64,000 nucleotides of DNA from an uncultured Flavobacteriales bacterium (GCA_913063375.1 CAJXXR010000004.1:62001-126000); one strand, 5' to 3'; positions 25,596 through 34,865 are shown, numbered from the stretch's first letter. Numbers and translations are program-made. Notes: generated by a model from the letters alone, not told the origin.

Positions 25596-26534
25596 TTAGT
25601 TATTCCAAAGTGAAGTCAAGGTGAAAGGTACTCCCTCGTACATCCAGAATTCCCCATCAATAAAACGATGTGGACCTTCAAGATTAGCAATGGATTCCAT
25701 GGCTTTATCACTTAAAATCAATTCAGAAGCCTTGAGGTTTTCTACTAGTCGTTCGTTCTTGGTGGTTTTTGGGATTACTGAAGTTCCTCTTTGAATTGCC
25801 CATTGCAATAAAACTTGTGCAGCACTAGCGCCATATTCCTTGGCTATTAATTGAATAGTATTATTTTCTAAGAGTGAAACAAAATTTTGGTGAGATCCCC
25901 CAGATCCTAGAGGTGAATAGGCTGTATAATGGATATTGTTTGATTTACAGAATTCTAATAAGTCCTTTTGTTGAAGGTATGGATGGGATTCAACTTGATT
26001 AACTTCAGGTTGTATAATTGAATTTTTTTGGATTTCTTTCAGTTTTGGTATATTAAAATTAGAGACCCCAATATGTTTAGTTTTACCTTTTTTTACCAGA
26101 CCTTCCATTGCTTGCCATGTTTCTGTTAATGGAACTTCCGCTATGGGTAGGAAATCTTTGGCGGATTCTGGATGTCTTATTTCTAATGGAAAAGCGATTG
26201 GCCAGTGAATGAGATAAAGATCTAAATAATCCAATTGTAGTTCTTCTAATGTTTGCTCTATAGCCGGTTCTACATCTTCTTCTTTGTGAGAATTGTTCCA
26301 AAGCTTACTTGTTATCCATAAATCCTCTCTTTTTACAAGGTCTTGTCTGAATACTTCATTTAGAGCATGCCCAATTGCAGCTTGGTTACCATAGATATAA
26401 GCACAGTCAATATGTCTATAACCTTGGCGAACGGCCTCTATGATTGTTCTATAAACTTCATCACGAGAAGATTTCCAAGTTCCCAATCCTAAAACGGGCA
26501 TTTTATCTCCATTTTTAAACTTTAAAGTCTTCAT
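25596..26534 (-). CDS. Aldo/keto reductase
   Basis: This 312-residue cytoplasmic NADPH-dependent oxidoreductase reduces aldehydes or ketones. The full catalytic tetrad is visible: Asp43, Tyr48, Lys77 and His110, in HIDCAYIYGN, WITSKLWN and YLIHWP. The coenzyme-binding C-terminal motif IPKTTKNERLVENL is also present. The length matches the AKR family. The physiological substrate cannot be inferred. It is a single gene, with rocD upstream on the same strand but separated by a terminator. Confidence 0.93.
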   Translation of the reverse strand: MKTLKFKNGDKMPVLGLGTWKSSRDEVYRTIIEAVRQGYRHIDCAYIYGNQAAIGHALNEVFRQDLVKREDLWITSKLWNNSHKEEDVEPAIEQTLEELQLDYLDLYLIHWPIAFPLEIRHPESAKDFLPIAEVPLTETWQAMEGLVKKGKTKHIGVSNFNIPKLKEIQKNSIIQPEVNQVESHPYLQQKDLLEFCKSNNIHYTAYSPLGSGGSHQNFVSLLENNTIQLIAKEYGASAAQVLLQWAIQRGTSVIPKTTKNERLVENLKASELILSDKAMESIANLEGPHRFIDGEFWMYEGVPFTLTSLWNN

Positions 26535-26633
26535 TGTTACCTGTTTGATTTTTGTTGAAATTTCCTGCTATAGGTATAAAATTAGCTATAAATAGATGAA
26601 TTTTTCCCGATTTTAGAATATTTTTCATCAAAA

Positions 26634-26667
26634 AAAAAGCCATTCCAGAATCCTGGAATGGCTTTTT
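26634..26667. terminator. Intrinsic terminator after rocD
   Basis: A 10-bp GC-containing stem, GCCATTCCAG with CTGGAATGGC, has a 4-base loop and A/T tracts on both sides. It lies just after the rocD stop on the minus strand. Confidence 0.9.
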
Positions 26668-26684
26668 ATATTTTAGATGTATGC

Positions 26685-27902
26685 TTAAAATTCAGCAACT
26701 GTTTTTGCAATAATAGCAACACATTCCATAAGTTGCACCTCTGTCATTACCAATGGAGGGGCAAAACGGATGATGTTTCCGTGTGTAGGCTTAGCAAGAA
26801 GTCCGTTATCTCTTAGTTTGATACAGAAATTCCAAGCTGTATGGCTTTCTGGGCTATCATTAATGATTACAGCATTTAGTAACCCTTTACCTCTAACTTT
26901 TACAAATAGGTCAGAATTATCTACAATCTTTTGCATTTCCGCACGGAAGATTTTTCCTAGCTTTTCTGCATTTTCTTCTAGTTTCTCATCTGTAACTACT
27001 TCAAGCGCTGCCATGGCAACTGCACAGGCAACTGGATTTCCACCAAATGTAGATCCGTGTTGTCCTGGTTTGATAACTTCCATGATATGGTTGTCAGCGA
27101 ATACTGCAGAAACTGGATATACACCACCTGATATTGCTTTACCTAAGATAAGTACATCTGGTTTTACGTCTTCATGGTCTACACAAAGAATTCTACCTGT
27201 TCTAGCAATACCTGTTTGAACTTCATCAGCAATGAAAAGTACATTCTTTGCTTTACAAAGTTCAGCGGCTTTTTTCAAATAACCTTCACTAGGTACGTAT
27301 ACACCAGCCTCACCTTGAATTGGTTCAACTAAAAATCCTGCAATATTATCTCCTTCAAGAGCAGCTTCTAAAGCATCTAGGTCGTTATAAGGAATTTTAT
27401 CAAACCCCTCTGTAAAAGGACCAAAGTTTTTACGAGCATCCTCATCATTTGAGAAGGAAATCACAGTTGTAGTTCTTCCGTGAAAATTATTTTCACACAC
27501 AATGATTCTAGCTTTATTCTCAGGAATTGCCTTTACTTCATACGCCCACTTTCTACAAAGTTTGATGGCTGTTTCAACTGCTTCAGCCCCTGTATTCATT
27601 GGAAGAACCTTATCAAATCCAAAGAAATTGGTAACGAATTGTTCGTATTTACCTAATACATCATTATGGAAAGCTCTTGAAGTAAGCGACAAAGTTTGTG
27701 CCTGATCAATTAATGCTTTAACAATTCTAGGATGTCCATGTCCTTGATTTACTGCAGAATATGCAGAAAGAAAGTCAAAGTATTTTTTTCCTTCAACGTC
27801 CCATACATATACACCTTCTCCTTTATTCAGTACAACTGGTAGTGGATGGTAGTTGTGTGCTCCGTGTTTGTCTTCTAAATCAATAATTTCCTGAGAATTC
27901 AT
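26685..27902 (-). CDS. rocD: Ornithine aminotransferase
   Basis: RocD is a PLP enzyme of class III that converts ornithine and 2-oxoglutarate to glutamate semialdehyde and glutamate, linking arginine breakdown to proline. The 405-residue protein carries [19 protein letters not shown] (103-121), the cofactor Asp region [14 protein letters not shown] (223-236), and the Schiff-base Lys255 in [13 protein letters not shown]. Its early [13 protein letters not shown] segment is specific to ornithine aminotransferases rather than acetylornithine or GABA transaminases. It is a single-gene unit bounded by a terminator. Confidence 0.95.
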   Translation of the reverse strand: MNSQEIIDLEDKHGAHNYHPLPVVLNKGEGVYVWDVEGKKYFDFLSAYSAVNQGHGHPRIVKALIDQAQTLSLTSRAFHNDVLGKYEQFVTNFFGFDKVLPMNTGAEAVETAIKLCRKWAYEVKAIPENKARIIVCENNFHGRTTTVISFSNDEDARKNFGPFTEGFDKIPYNDLDALEAALEGDNIAGFLVEPIQGEAGVYVPSEGYLKKAAELCKAKNVLFIADEVQTGIARTGRILCVDHEDVKPDVLILGKAISGGVYPVSAVFADNHIMEVIKPGQHGSTFGGNPVACAVAMAALEVVTDEKLEENAEKLGKIFRAEMQKIVDNSDLFVKVRGKGLLNAVIINDSPESHTAWNFCIKLRDNGLLAKPTHGNIIRFAPPLVMTEVQLMECVAIIAKTVAEF

Positions 27903-28003
27903 GATTTTTGATTTTATAGTGTTAGTAATCCTTCTGCTTTACCTTCCAATTTATTTAACCTTACATAGAATTCACTGTTTTGAGGAATAAATTCTGCTTC
28001 AGA

Positions 28004-28036
28004 TTGGATAGATTCTAGCAAATATAGATAAATTTG
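28004..28036 (+). promoter_or_regulatory. Promoter of rlmD-like gene (TTG-N22-TAAATTTG)
   Basis: A -33 TTG at 28004-28006 and a -7 TAAATTTG at 28029-28036 are separated by 22 bases, inside the flavobacterial consensus TTG-N17-23-TAnnTTTG. The element ends 4 bases before the ATG at 28041, so the transcript may be leaderless. Confidence 0.6.
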
Positions 28037-28040
28037 CAGC

Positions 28041-29495
28041 ATGGGAAGAAATAGAAATCAAAGGATGTTCAAAAGAGCTGAAATTCTTGAATTGGACATA
28101 CAAGAAATGGCTTTCGGCGGAAAGGGTGTCGCTCGTATAAATACAGAGGAAGGTGACTTCGTAGTGTTTGTACCTAATGCACTGCCTGGACAAAAAGTAA
28201 AAGCTCGGATTACAAAATGTAAGAAGAATTACGCCGAAGCAAAATTGGAAAAGGTACTGAAAAGATCTCCTGAAGAAATAGATGTCCCATACCAGGAAAT
28301 TTCAGGTGCTCCATATGCAAAATGGCCTATAGCTTTACAAGAAAAACACAAAAAGGATTCTAGTTTAGACCTCTTTAAAAAATTTGGAGAGCTTGAAAAC
28401 CCTGAAGATCTTTTTGATACTTATATCAGTTCACCACTTGAGTGGCACTATCGAAACAAAATGGAATATAGCTTTTCTGCTATCGGATTCGATGTAGAAA
28501 AGGAAGAGGATGTAGATGAGTTTTCTTTAGGTTTCAAAAAAAGAGGAACTTGGTGGATGGTTGAGAACTTGAATAAAGATTCAGGTTTATTTGACAAGGA
28601 AGTTGAAGATGGATTATCTACCATTAGAGAATATTTAATAAGTACAGATTTACCGGCATGGCATCCGCCTAGAAAAGATGGATTCTTCCGTTTTCTAGTT
28701 GTTAGAAAGTCCTATCATACAAATGGACTTTTGTTCAATTTAGTGACTTCATCGGAACGAATTGATAAGTTTGATAGAGACGGGTTTGTTGACCTTCTAA
28801 AGGAACTGTTTGGTGACCGCGTAAAAGGGATTATGCACACTATGAATGATGATATTGGTGATCGTGCACAAAGTTCTACTGGTTTTATGACACAATTGTA
28901 TGGTGAAGATAAAATCGTTGAGAGAGTGTGTGGTTTGGATTTCCAAATGAGTCTACAAAGTTTTTTCCAAACCAACCCGGTATGTGCTGAAAAGCTATAT
29001 AATAAGGCCTTGGATTATGTATTTGAAGATAATGATTTGAAGGGACAGGTTGTCTTGGATCTATTCTGTGGGACCGGTACCATTGCACAATGTATGGCGG
29101 CACGTTCTCCAGAAGCCAAAATCATTGGTGTAGAAATCGTACGCGAAGCTGTAAAAGATGCCAAGATGAATACTATAGGTAACAAGTTGGAGAATATCTC
29201 TTACTTTGCTGAAGATGTTGGTAAATTCCTTACTAAATACCCGAATTATAAAGGTAAAATCGCCTCATTAGTATTGGACCCACCACGTGCAGGGATTGCT
29301 CCTAAAACGCTTAAAAAGGTTATTGATTTAGGTGCGAATAGAATCGTATATATTTCATGTAACCCTGCGACCCAAGCCAGAGATATGAAATTGCTAAAAG
29401 AAGCTGGTTATGAACCAAAGAAATTCTCTTTAGCTGATCAATTCCCACATACAGCACATGTCGAATCAGTGTTTAGATTTGATAAAATCAAATAG
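28041..29495 (+). CDS. rlmD: 23S rRNA (uracil-5-)-methyltransferase RlmD/RumA-type, without Fe-S cysteines
   Basis: This SAM-dependent RNA methyltransferase makes 5-methyluridine. An N-terminal TRAM domain (about residues 14-70, LDIQEMAFGGKGVARI) binds RNA. The catalytic domain has the SAM motif VVLDLFCGTGTIAQ, the FFQTNP segment, the nucleophilic Cys at about 439 in YISCNPATQARD, and the catalytic Glu in HTAHVESV. Unusually, the four cysteines that hold a [4Fe-4S] cluster in E. coli RlmD are absent: the matching region reads VPYQEISGAPYAKW. The exact target (U1939, U747 or tRNA U54) therefore remains open. It converges on panB with a shared terminator. Confidence 0.9.
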   Translation: MGRNRNQRMFKRAEILELDIQEMAFGGKGVARINTEEGDFVVFVPNALPGQKVKARITKCKKNYAEAKLEKVLKRSPEEIDVPYQEISGAPYAKWPIALQEKHKKDSSLDLFKKFGELENPEDLFDTYISSPLEWHYRNKMEYSFSAIGFDVEKEEDVDEFSLGFKKRGTWWMVENLNKDSGLFDKEVEDGLSTIREYLISTDLPAWHPPRKDGFFRFLVVRKSYHTNGLLFNLVTSSERIDKFDRDGFVDLLKELFGDRVKGIMHTMNDDIGDRAQSSTGFMTQLYGEDKIVERVCGLDFQMSLQSFFQTNPVCAEKLYNKALDYVFEDNDLKGQVVLDLFCGTGTIAQCMAARSPEAKIIGVEIVREAVKDAKMNTIGNKLENISYFAEDVGKFLTKYPNYKGKIASLVLDPPRAGIAPKTLKKVIDLGANRIVYISCNPATQARDMKLLKEAGYEPKKFSLADQFPHTAHVESVFRFDKIK

Positions 29496-29514
29496 TGAAT
29501 GCTATTTAAACAAT

Positions 29515-29547
29515 GAAAAAAGGCTCGAATTTTCGAGCCTTTTTTTG
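29515..29547. terminator. Bidirectional intrinsic terminator between rlmD and panB
   Basis: A hairpin with arms AAAAAAGGCTCGA and TCGAGCCTTTTTT and a 4-base loop lies between the two converging genes. Confidence 0.92.
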
Positions 29548-29548
29548 T

Positions 29549-30367
29549 TTAATATTGTTCTTTTTCGTTGGGGAAATCGTTAGATTTTACATCTCTAACA
29601 TAGGATTGGAAAGCTCCCACCATATCCTCGTATAGATTGAGGTATCTTCTTAAAAATCTAGGGTGGAATTCATGTGTCATTCCTACCATATCATGTGTTA
29701 CTAATACTTGACCATCAACCTCACCACCAGCTCCAATACCTATTACTGGGATGTTTAATTCTTCTGCTACTCGCTTAGCAAGGTGTGCAGGGATTTTCTC
29801 CAATACTAAAGCGAAACATCCAGTTGCTTCCAATAATTTAGCATCCTCTATTAATTTATCTGCTTCAGCTTCTTCTTTGGCACGAACAGTATAGGTTCCA
29901 AATTTATAAATGGACTGAGGGGTTAGGCCTAAATGTCCCATAACTGGAATACCTGCAGTAAGTATTCTTTGTACAGATTCAATAATTTCAGATCCACCTT
30001 CTAATTTTACTGCGTGTCCACCAGATTCTTTCATGATTCTAACGGCAGAAGAAAGCGCTTCTTTAGAATTACCTTGATAGCTACCGAATGGTAGATCAAC
30101 TATTATTAAGGCTCTATCAATTGCTCTTACAACACTTGCTGCATGATAGATCATTTGATCCAATGTGATTGGAAGAGTCGTTTCATGCCCGGCCATTACA
30201 TTTGAGGCAGAGTCTCCAACCAATAATACATCCACGCCAGCATGGTCCAATATTTTGGCCATGGTATAATCGTACGCAGTAAGCATAGAGATTTTCTCTC
30301 CAGATTGTTTCATTTTTAAAAGTGAGTTTGTAGTCACTTTCTTAAATTCTTTTTTTGCAGTAGACAT
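29549..30367 (-). CDS. panB: 3-methyl-2-oxobutanoate hydroxymethyltransferase
   Basis: PanB adds a hydroxymethyl group from methylene-tetrahydrofolate to 2-oxoisovalerate, giving ketopantoate for coenzyme A synthesis. The 272-residue protein has the family motifs [20 protein letters not shown] with VGDSASNV (metal-binding Asp), [14 protein letters not shown], and VKLEGG, plus the conserved [14 protein letters not shown] near residue 200. ATG at 30367 ([10 protein letters not shown]) is preferred; an upstream TTG at 30388 would add seven residues. It is a single gene on the minus strand; panC and panD are not in the window. Confidence 0.96.
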   Translation of the reverse strand: MSTAKKEFKKVTTNSLLKMKQSGEKISMLTAYDYTMAKILDHAGVDVLLVGDSASNVMAGHETTLPITLDQMIYHAASVVRAIDRALIIVDLPFGSYQGNSKEALSSAVRIMKESGGHAVKLEGGSEIIESVQRILTAGIPVMGHLGLTPQSIYKFGTYTVRAKEEAEADKLIEDAKLLEATGCFALVLEKIPAHLAKRVAEELNIPVIGIGAGGEVDGQVLVTHDMVGMTHEFHPRFLRRYLNLYEDMVGAFQSYVRDVKSNDFPNEKEQY

Positions 30368-30474
30368 GCTATATTGTTTTTTGAACAAGCCAAATCTATG
30401 GATTATCTAAATGATTTGAGCCTTCATTATAACTTTTCGTTCCGAATAGGTGAACAACAAAGCTATAAAAAATA

Positions 30475-30482
30475 TATATTTG
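30475..30482 (+). promoter_or_regulatory. -7 promoter element of lipoprotein gene
   Basis: TATATTTG matches TAnnTTTG, 35 bases before the ATG of the lipoprotein gene. No -33 TTG is seen at proper spacing. Confidence 0.4.
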
Positions 30483-30517
30483 TTCGGTTTACTATTTAAA
30501 TCTTAATCCTCTTTAAT

Positions 30518-31657
30518 ATGAAAAAGCTATTATTAGCTGTAATCGGTATATCGACTATTTTTGTTTCCTGTGAGAATGAATTGGACATCTATGCAGAAAA
30601 TGAAGAGTCTATGGTTGTTTTTGGTCTTATAAATCCAAAAGATACTGTACATTATATAAAAGTTCAAAAGTCATTTCAAGAAGAAGGGAATGAAGTTCAA
30701 GCTGCCTTAGATCCATCGATTATTTATTATGATGATAATGAAATAACGGTTTATGTAGATGAATATGAAGGAACTTCAAAAACAGATAGCTTTGAATTCT
30801 CTCCGGTTTGGCTTTCAAATAGAGATTCAGGTGCCTTTGCTCACCCAAATAATAAGGTGTATAAGTATGTAACCCCAAACCCTGGAGCCGAATTGGTTTC
30901 AGAGTTTTCTACTAAAAGTTATAAGTTAAGAGTAGTAAAACATGACGATGATACCAAGGTGAATTCAGAATCCGCTATTGGTTTATCAAATCTTATATTT
31001 TTAACGGATCCGAAGTTTAATTCTTCTACACCTTCAAAACCATTAAAACTATACAATAACAATGGTAAGATCAATTTTGCATGGCAACAAGATGGAGGGG
31101 GGAAAGAAACCTTTGATTTAAGATTCTATTATGTAGAGGAAAATATCAATTCAGGTGTAAAAGATACTTTGTTTGTGAATTATTCACTTTACAGTGATGT
31201 TCCTGATAAATCTAAAAAGGAGATCTCTTTAAATACAGATGACTTTTTGGCCAGATTGGCACTAAGGATAGCCGAGAAAGATGATGTTAGAAGATACCCG
31301 CTTAATGTAAAGAAGGCTACTGACGGATCAATTATAGGATTTCCTATAGAAATAGATATCTGGTCAGCACAAAGTGACTTATCTACTTATTTGAATGTAA
31401 CCAATGCGAGTTCAATAGGATTGGTAGAATCAAATATTACCCATTCTAATATTGAAAATGGAATAGGGTTATTTTCATCACGTACAAATTATAATCTAAG
31501 ATTTGATGAAGGAGTGAATTCTCTTTATTTTGATTTAAGATCTTTGGATTCATTATCCTGTAGTTCACGAACTCGGAATTTGAATTTTGTCAAATACAGT
31601 AAAGATCTACTGACTACCGAGATCATATTTGACGATAGTCCTACTAGATGTAACTAA
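30518..31657 (+). CDS. Lipoprotein of unknown function, possibly DUF4249-like
   Basis: The 379-residue protein has a lipoprotein signal peptide with lipobox IFVSC (Cys at residue 19) and a beta-rich body. The start (ENELDIYAENEESMVVFGL) and the phrase VHYIKVQKSF recall DUF4249-type lipoproteins that partner TonB-dependent receptors, but the match is weak and no receptor gene is beside it. Residues 80-300 contain no catalytic motif that I recognise. It should sit in the outer membrane, facing either side. It forms a single unit with its own promoter element and terminator. Confidence 0.6.
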   Translation: MKKLLLAVIGISTIFVSCENELDIYAENEESMVVFGLINPKDTVHYIKVQKSFQEEGNEVQAALDPSIIYYDDNEITVYVDEYEGTSKTDSFEFSPVWLSNRDSGAFAHPNNKVYKYVTPNPGAELVSEFSTKSYKLRVVKHDDDTKVNSESAIGLSNLIFLTDPKFNSSTPSKPLKLYNNNGKINFAWQQDGGGKETFDLRFYYVEENINSGVKDTLFVNYSLYSDVPDKSKKEISLNTDDFLARLALRIAEKDDVRRYPLNVKKATDGSIIGFPIEIDIWSAQSDLSTYLNVTNASSIGLVESNITHSNIENGIGLFSSRTNYNLRFDEGVNSLYFDLRSLDSLSCSSRTRNLNFVKYSKDLLTTEIIFDDSPTRCN

Positions 31658-31694
31658 TAAAAAAAGCCTCATATTTAATATGAGGCTTTTTTTT
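31658..31694. terminator. Bidirectional intrinsic terminator
   Basis: Arms AGCCTCATAT and ATATGAGGCT have a 3-base loop and are flanked by A7 and T9. It separates the lipoprotein gene from the converging small membrane-protein gene. Confidence 0.92.
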
Positions 31695-31712
31695 TCTTAT
31701 CTATTCTAAATT

Positions 31713-31904
31713 CTAGGCTTCTTCCTTTTTACACTTCTCCTCAGCGGATGCTCCACAGAAGCTACAAGGTTCCCCTTCTTCATTCAAAAATGGACTATTG
31801 GATGCGCATGTCCCTGAGAACTCTCCATCCTTTTTGGCTAGAATTTTTATGGCGATTCCAGCAAATGCCAGGGCCAAAAACAATACGGTTACAACTAGTG
31901 TCAT
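31713..31904 (-). CDS. Small conserved membrane protein with Cys-rich tail (63 aa)
   Basis: From ATG at 31904 the product is 63 residues: one N-terminal membrane helix (residues 2-22), a short basic KKDGEFSGTC segment, and a tail with cysteines in TCASN, PCSFCGAS and EEKCKKEEA. This layout matches a small protein widespread in Bacteroidota, usually annotated as membrane or secreted protein. The four cysteines could bind a metal or form disulfides. A longer frame to 31973 adds 23 residues of low-complexity character and is not favoured. Function is unknown. Confidence 0.7.
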   Translation of the reverse strand: MTLVVTVLFLALAFAGIAIKILAKKDGEFSGTCASNSPFLNEEGEPCSFCGASAEEKCKKEEA

Positions 31905-32092
31905 TATCTCTATTTTTTGCAAAGTTATGAATAATAATAATTTAATGGAATACAATCTAAACCCTAATTCCATAGCTTATTACCCATTTGAAAATACTTT
32001 ATAATGGAGAAAGGTCCTTTTATTACCTGTCAGACTATGAAATAATATATATATGAAGTGATATTTTTTTTGGGATTCAAAAAAAAATATTA

Positions 32093-32170
32093 AATTACAG
32101 CACCTAAAACCCTAAACTTTTAAGTTTAGAACAACTAAGCCTTTGACTATTAAGTCAAAGGCTTTTTTTG
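32093..32170 (+). ncRNA. Candidate small RNA or orphan transcript end with two hairpins
   Basis: The 396-base gap between divergent genes (31905-32300) holds no ORF of note. It contains a 7-bp hairpin CTAAACT/AGTTTAG (32112-32129) followed by a 12-bp terminator stem AGCCTTTGACT/AGTCAAAGGCT with a T-run (to 32169) on the plus strand. No plus-strand gene ends before it, so an independent transcript must end here if the terminator is used. The downstream permease gene has its own promoter element at 32282. The 5' end is unknown and no known RNA family was recognised. The rest of the gap, 31905-32092, is very AT-rich with homopolymer runs; nothing else was found in it. Confidence 0.4.
32137..32169 (+). 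terminator. Intrinsic terminator inside a divergent intergenic gap
   Basis: A perfect 12-bp stem from 32137 (AAGCCTTTGACT) to 32164, loop ATTA, is followed by seven T on the plus strand. The minus strand lacks a T-run, so it acts in the plus direction only. Confidence 0.85.
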
Positions 32171-32281
32171 TGACTGTAATTTTATACTGGAAATAAATAG
32201 TTTAATTCCATTCTACTTGATAATAAGGCTATCTATGATTTAATTCATATGGATTAAATAATAAATAGTTCAATAATAATT

Positions 32282-32289
32282 TATCTTTG
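32282..32289 (+). promoter_or_regulatory. -7 promoter element of ABC permease gene
   Basis: TATCTTTG is an exact TAnnTTTG match, 17 bases before the favoured ATG at 32307. It implies a very short leader and separates the permease operon from the upstream terminator. Confidence 0.5.
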
Positions 32290-32306
32290 AACTTTAAAAA
32301 TTGGCT

Positions 32307-33854
32307 ATGCAAATGAATAAATATCTTTGGTTATTAATTCCACTGGTATTATGTCTTCTCATATTGAGTCCGATTTTATTTTTGATTTCAGAAGTAAAGT
32401 GGACTCAAAGTTCATTAATAGGAAATGTTTTAGGTTCTGAATTGAGCTTAAACACCTTTCTATTAATGGGGGGAACTGCATTGTTTGCCATTTTGTTTGC
32501 AGTGCCTACTGCATTTATTCAAGCCTATTACTCATTCAAAGGCAAGCAGATGTTTTCTTGGTTGATGCTTTTGCCATTATCTATCCCTGCCTATATTGTT
32601 GCCTATACTTATAAAGGAATGTTAGGGCCATTTGGGACTATTCATGCCATGTTTGGTTTCTATGTGGAGGTTGAGAATATATTTTTCCTATCACTTTTTA
32701 TGGCATCTGTGCTCTATCCTTATTTGTTTATTATGTTAAGGAATAGTTTGCGATACAATACCTTTAGCCTGATTGAAGCTGCACAATCACTGGGTAGCTC
32801 TAAGGTTTCTGCCCTTAAGAGAATTATTTTACCACTATCTATACCTGCAATTATTTCTGGACTTGTATTGATCATGATGGAAGTATTGAATAATTTTGGT
32901 GCAGTAAGTTATTTTGGGATCCCAACGTTTACCACAGAAATTATACGTTTATGGTCGCCAATGAATAGTGAGTCAGCCATAAATATTAGTATGGTTTTAC
33001 TTTTGGTAGTGTGTACTATTTATTTGATAGAATATTTACTTGTAAAAGGGAAGTCATATGCCACAAGTCAAGGTGTTGATACGGAAAAGCAATTGGTGCC
33101 GCTCACTGGTTGGAAAAATGCTTTTGCAGTACTCGTTCATGTTTGTCCTATTTTAATTGGGTTCATTTTACCTTTTGTACAATTGACTTCTTGGGCATCT
33201 CACTATTATATGGATGTATTCAATCCTGAATTTCTTCAATTGATTTTAAATACATTTAAATTGGCTTTAATGGCTATTGTATTTTGTCTTTTCAGTGGTT
33301 TAGTCTTTAGCTTATCTATTCGTTTTTTTCCAAAAGTTTGGTTGAAATTCATATCAAAATCGGCGACCATTGGCTATGCTTTACCTGGGGTTGTAATTGC
33401 TATAGGGATATTGGGGCCACTTAGTTTTGTTAAAACATGGGTGCCTGATATATTTAAATATTTGATCTATTTCTTAGCTTTTGCATATGTAGTACGCTTC
33501 CAAGCAGTATCTTTTAATGCTTTAAGGAGTTCTTTGCAGAAAATCCCTTTAAATTTACATGAAGCCTCTAGGTCTCTAGCAAGACCATTTTGGAGAAGTT
33601 TATGGGATATCGAATTGAAATTATTGAAGCCAGCTTTGCTAAGTGCTTCACTACTGATATTTGTTGATGTATCTAAGGAATTACCTCTAACAATGATGTT
33701 TCAATCCTTCAATTTTGAAACGCTGGCTATAAGATCCTATATGCTTATGCAGACAGATGGAGCCGTTTATCAATCAGCTGTTCCTTCTGTGATAATAGTG
33801 TTGATAGGTTTATTACCGCTTATATTAATTCATTTTTTAACAAAGGATAAATAA
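32307..33854 (+). CDS. ABC transporter permease, Fe3+-type (FbpB/ThiP-like, duplicated domains)
   Basis: The 515-residue inner-membrane protein contains two fused permease units, each with about six helices. Each has an EAA loop that docks the ATPase: EAAQSLGSSKVSALKRIIL near residue 160 and EASRSLARPFWRSLWDIEL near 420. Fused permeases of this size occur in ferric iron (FbpB/SfuB) and thiamine (ThiP) importers; iron is the more common case. The start is ATG 32307 or 32313, an upstream TTG at 32301 being less likely. The ATPase gene overlaps its stop by one base. No periplasmic binding protein is adjacent. Confidence 0.88.
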   Translation: MQMNKYLWLLIPLVLCLLILSPILFLISEVKWTQSSLIGNVLGSELSLNTFLLMGGTALFAILFAVPTAFIQAYYSFKGKQMFSWLMLLPLSIPAYIVAYTYKGMLGPFGTIHAMFGFYVEVENIFFLSLFMASVLYPYLFIMLRNSLRYNTFSLIEAAQSLGSSKVSALKRIILPLSIPAIISGLVLIMMEVLNNFGAVSYFGIPTFTTEIIRLWSPMNSESAINISMVLLLVVCTIYLIEYLLVKGKSYATSQGVDTEKQLVPLTGWKNAFAVLVHVCPILIGFILPFVQLTSWASHYYMDVFNPEFLQLILNTFKLALMAIVFCLFSGLVFSLSIRFFPKVWLKFISKSATIGYALPGVVIAIGILGPLSFVKTWVPDIFKYLIYFLAFAYVVRFQAVSFNALRSSLQKIPLNLHEASRSLARPFWRSLWDIELKLLKPALLSASLLIFVDVSKELPLTMMFQSFNFETLAIRSYMLMQTDGAVYQSAVPSVIIVLIGLLPLILIHFLTKDK

Positions 33855-34858
33855 TGCATTTCGAAGTAACTGGGATCAATAAAAAGTTCGGAAAAAAAGA
33901 AATCTTATCCGGTATAAGTTTTAATATGAACCAAGGGGAGATTGTCGCTCTAATGGGAGAGAGTGGCTGTGGGAAATCTACTTTATTACGAATAATAGCT
34001 GGTTTCGAAAATTCTGATGCAGGTTCTGTAGAATTAAACGGAAAGGAAATACACAGGTTGGTGCCGCATAAAAGAAAGGTTGGAATGTTCTTTCAAGATT
34101 ATGCCTTATTTCCTCATATGACTGTATTTGAAAATATAGCCTACGGGATTAGCTCCTCAGAAAAGCTATCTACCAAGGTGGCTGAATTGGTAGAGATGTG
34201 TGAATTGGAGGGGCTGGAAAATGTATACCCACATCAGATTTCAGGTGGGCAAAAGCAACGTGTAGCCTTGGCTAGAGCACTAGCCCCTGATCCAGAAATA
34301 CTCTTATTAGATGAGCCTTTTTCTAATATTGATGCTATTTTAAGAGAAAACCTTCGCCTAGAGTTAAAAAGAATGCTAAAAGGTCGTAATCTATCGGTTA
34401 TCATCGTTAGCCATGATATAGAAGATGCATTAGTTTTAGCCAATAAAGCAATCATATTGCACAAGGGGGGGATTGTGCAAGAAGGTAGTATTCGTGAATT
34501 GTATAAAAAACCAAAGAATGCTTTTGTAGCCCAGTTTGTAGGAGAAGTAAATATCCTTGAAGGAATGTTTAATGAGCAAGGTTTTAATTTTGATGATAGA
34601 TTGATTTCCTGTGTTTGCACCTCGCAATGTTCTGATGGAAACAAACTATCGGTTCGTCCTGAGAATATTGAATTGATTCCTTCAGAAAAAAGTTCGGATA
34701 GTTTTCAAATAAAACAAATTATCTTCAAAAGATCCTATTGTGTAATTGAGGTGGAAAGTAAGCAATCTAGAATTTTTGCGCATGTACCTAATAAACATGA
34801 TTGGAAGGAAGGGGATTATTGTCAGATAGCTATAAACGAATACCATATATTGCATTAA
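33854..34858 (+). CDS. ABC transporter ATP-binding protein, Fe3+-type (FbpC-like)
   Basis: The 334-residue ATPase powers the permease encoded just upstream (ATG overlaps the TAA by one base). Motifs seen are Walker A GESGCGKST at 35-43, Q-loop FFQDYALFPHMT, signature ISGGQKQR near 129, Walker B ILLLDEPFSNID, and the switch His in IIVSHDIEDAL. Residues 250-334 form a TOBE-like regulatory domain containing SVRPENIELIP, as in FbpC/PotA-type ATPases that sense or bind substrate. Substrate is probably ferric iron, inferred from the family layout. Confidence 0.9.
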   Translation: MHFEVTGINKKFGKKEILSGISFNMNQGEIVALMGESGCGKSTLLRIIAGFENSDAGSVELNGKEIHRLVPHKRKVGMFFQDYALFPHMTVFENIAYGISSSEKLSTKVAELVEMCELEGLENVYPHQISGGQKQRVALARALAPDPEILLLDEPFSNIDAILRENLRLELKRMLKGRNLSVIIVSHDIEDALVLANKAIILHKGGIVQEGSIRELYKKPKNAFVAQFVGEVNILEGMFNEQGFNFDDRLISCVCTSQCSDGNKLSVRPENIELIPSEKSSDSFQIKQIIFKRSYCVIEVESKQSRIFAHVPNKHDWKEGDYCQIAINEYHILH

Positions 34859-34865
34859 TTCTACA

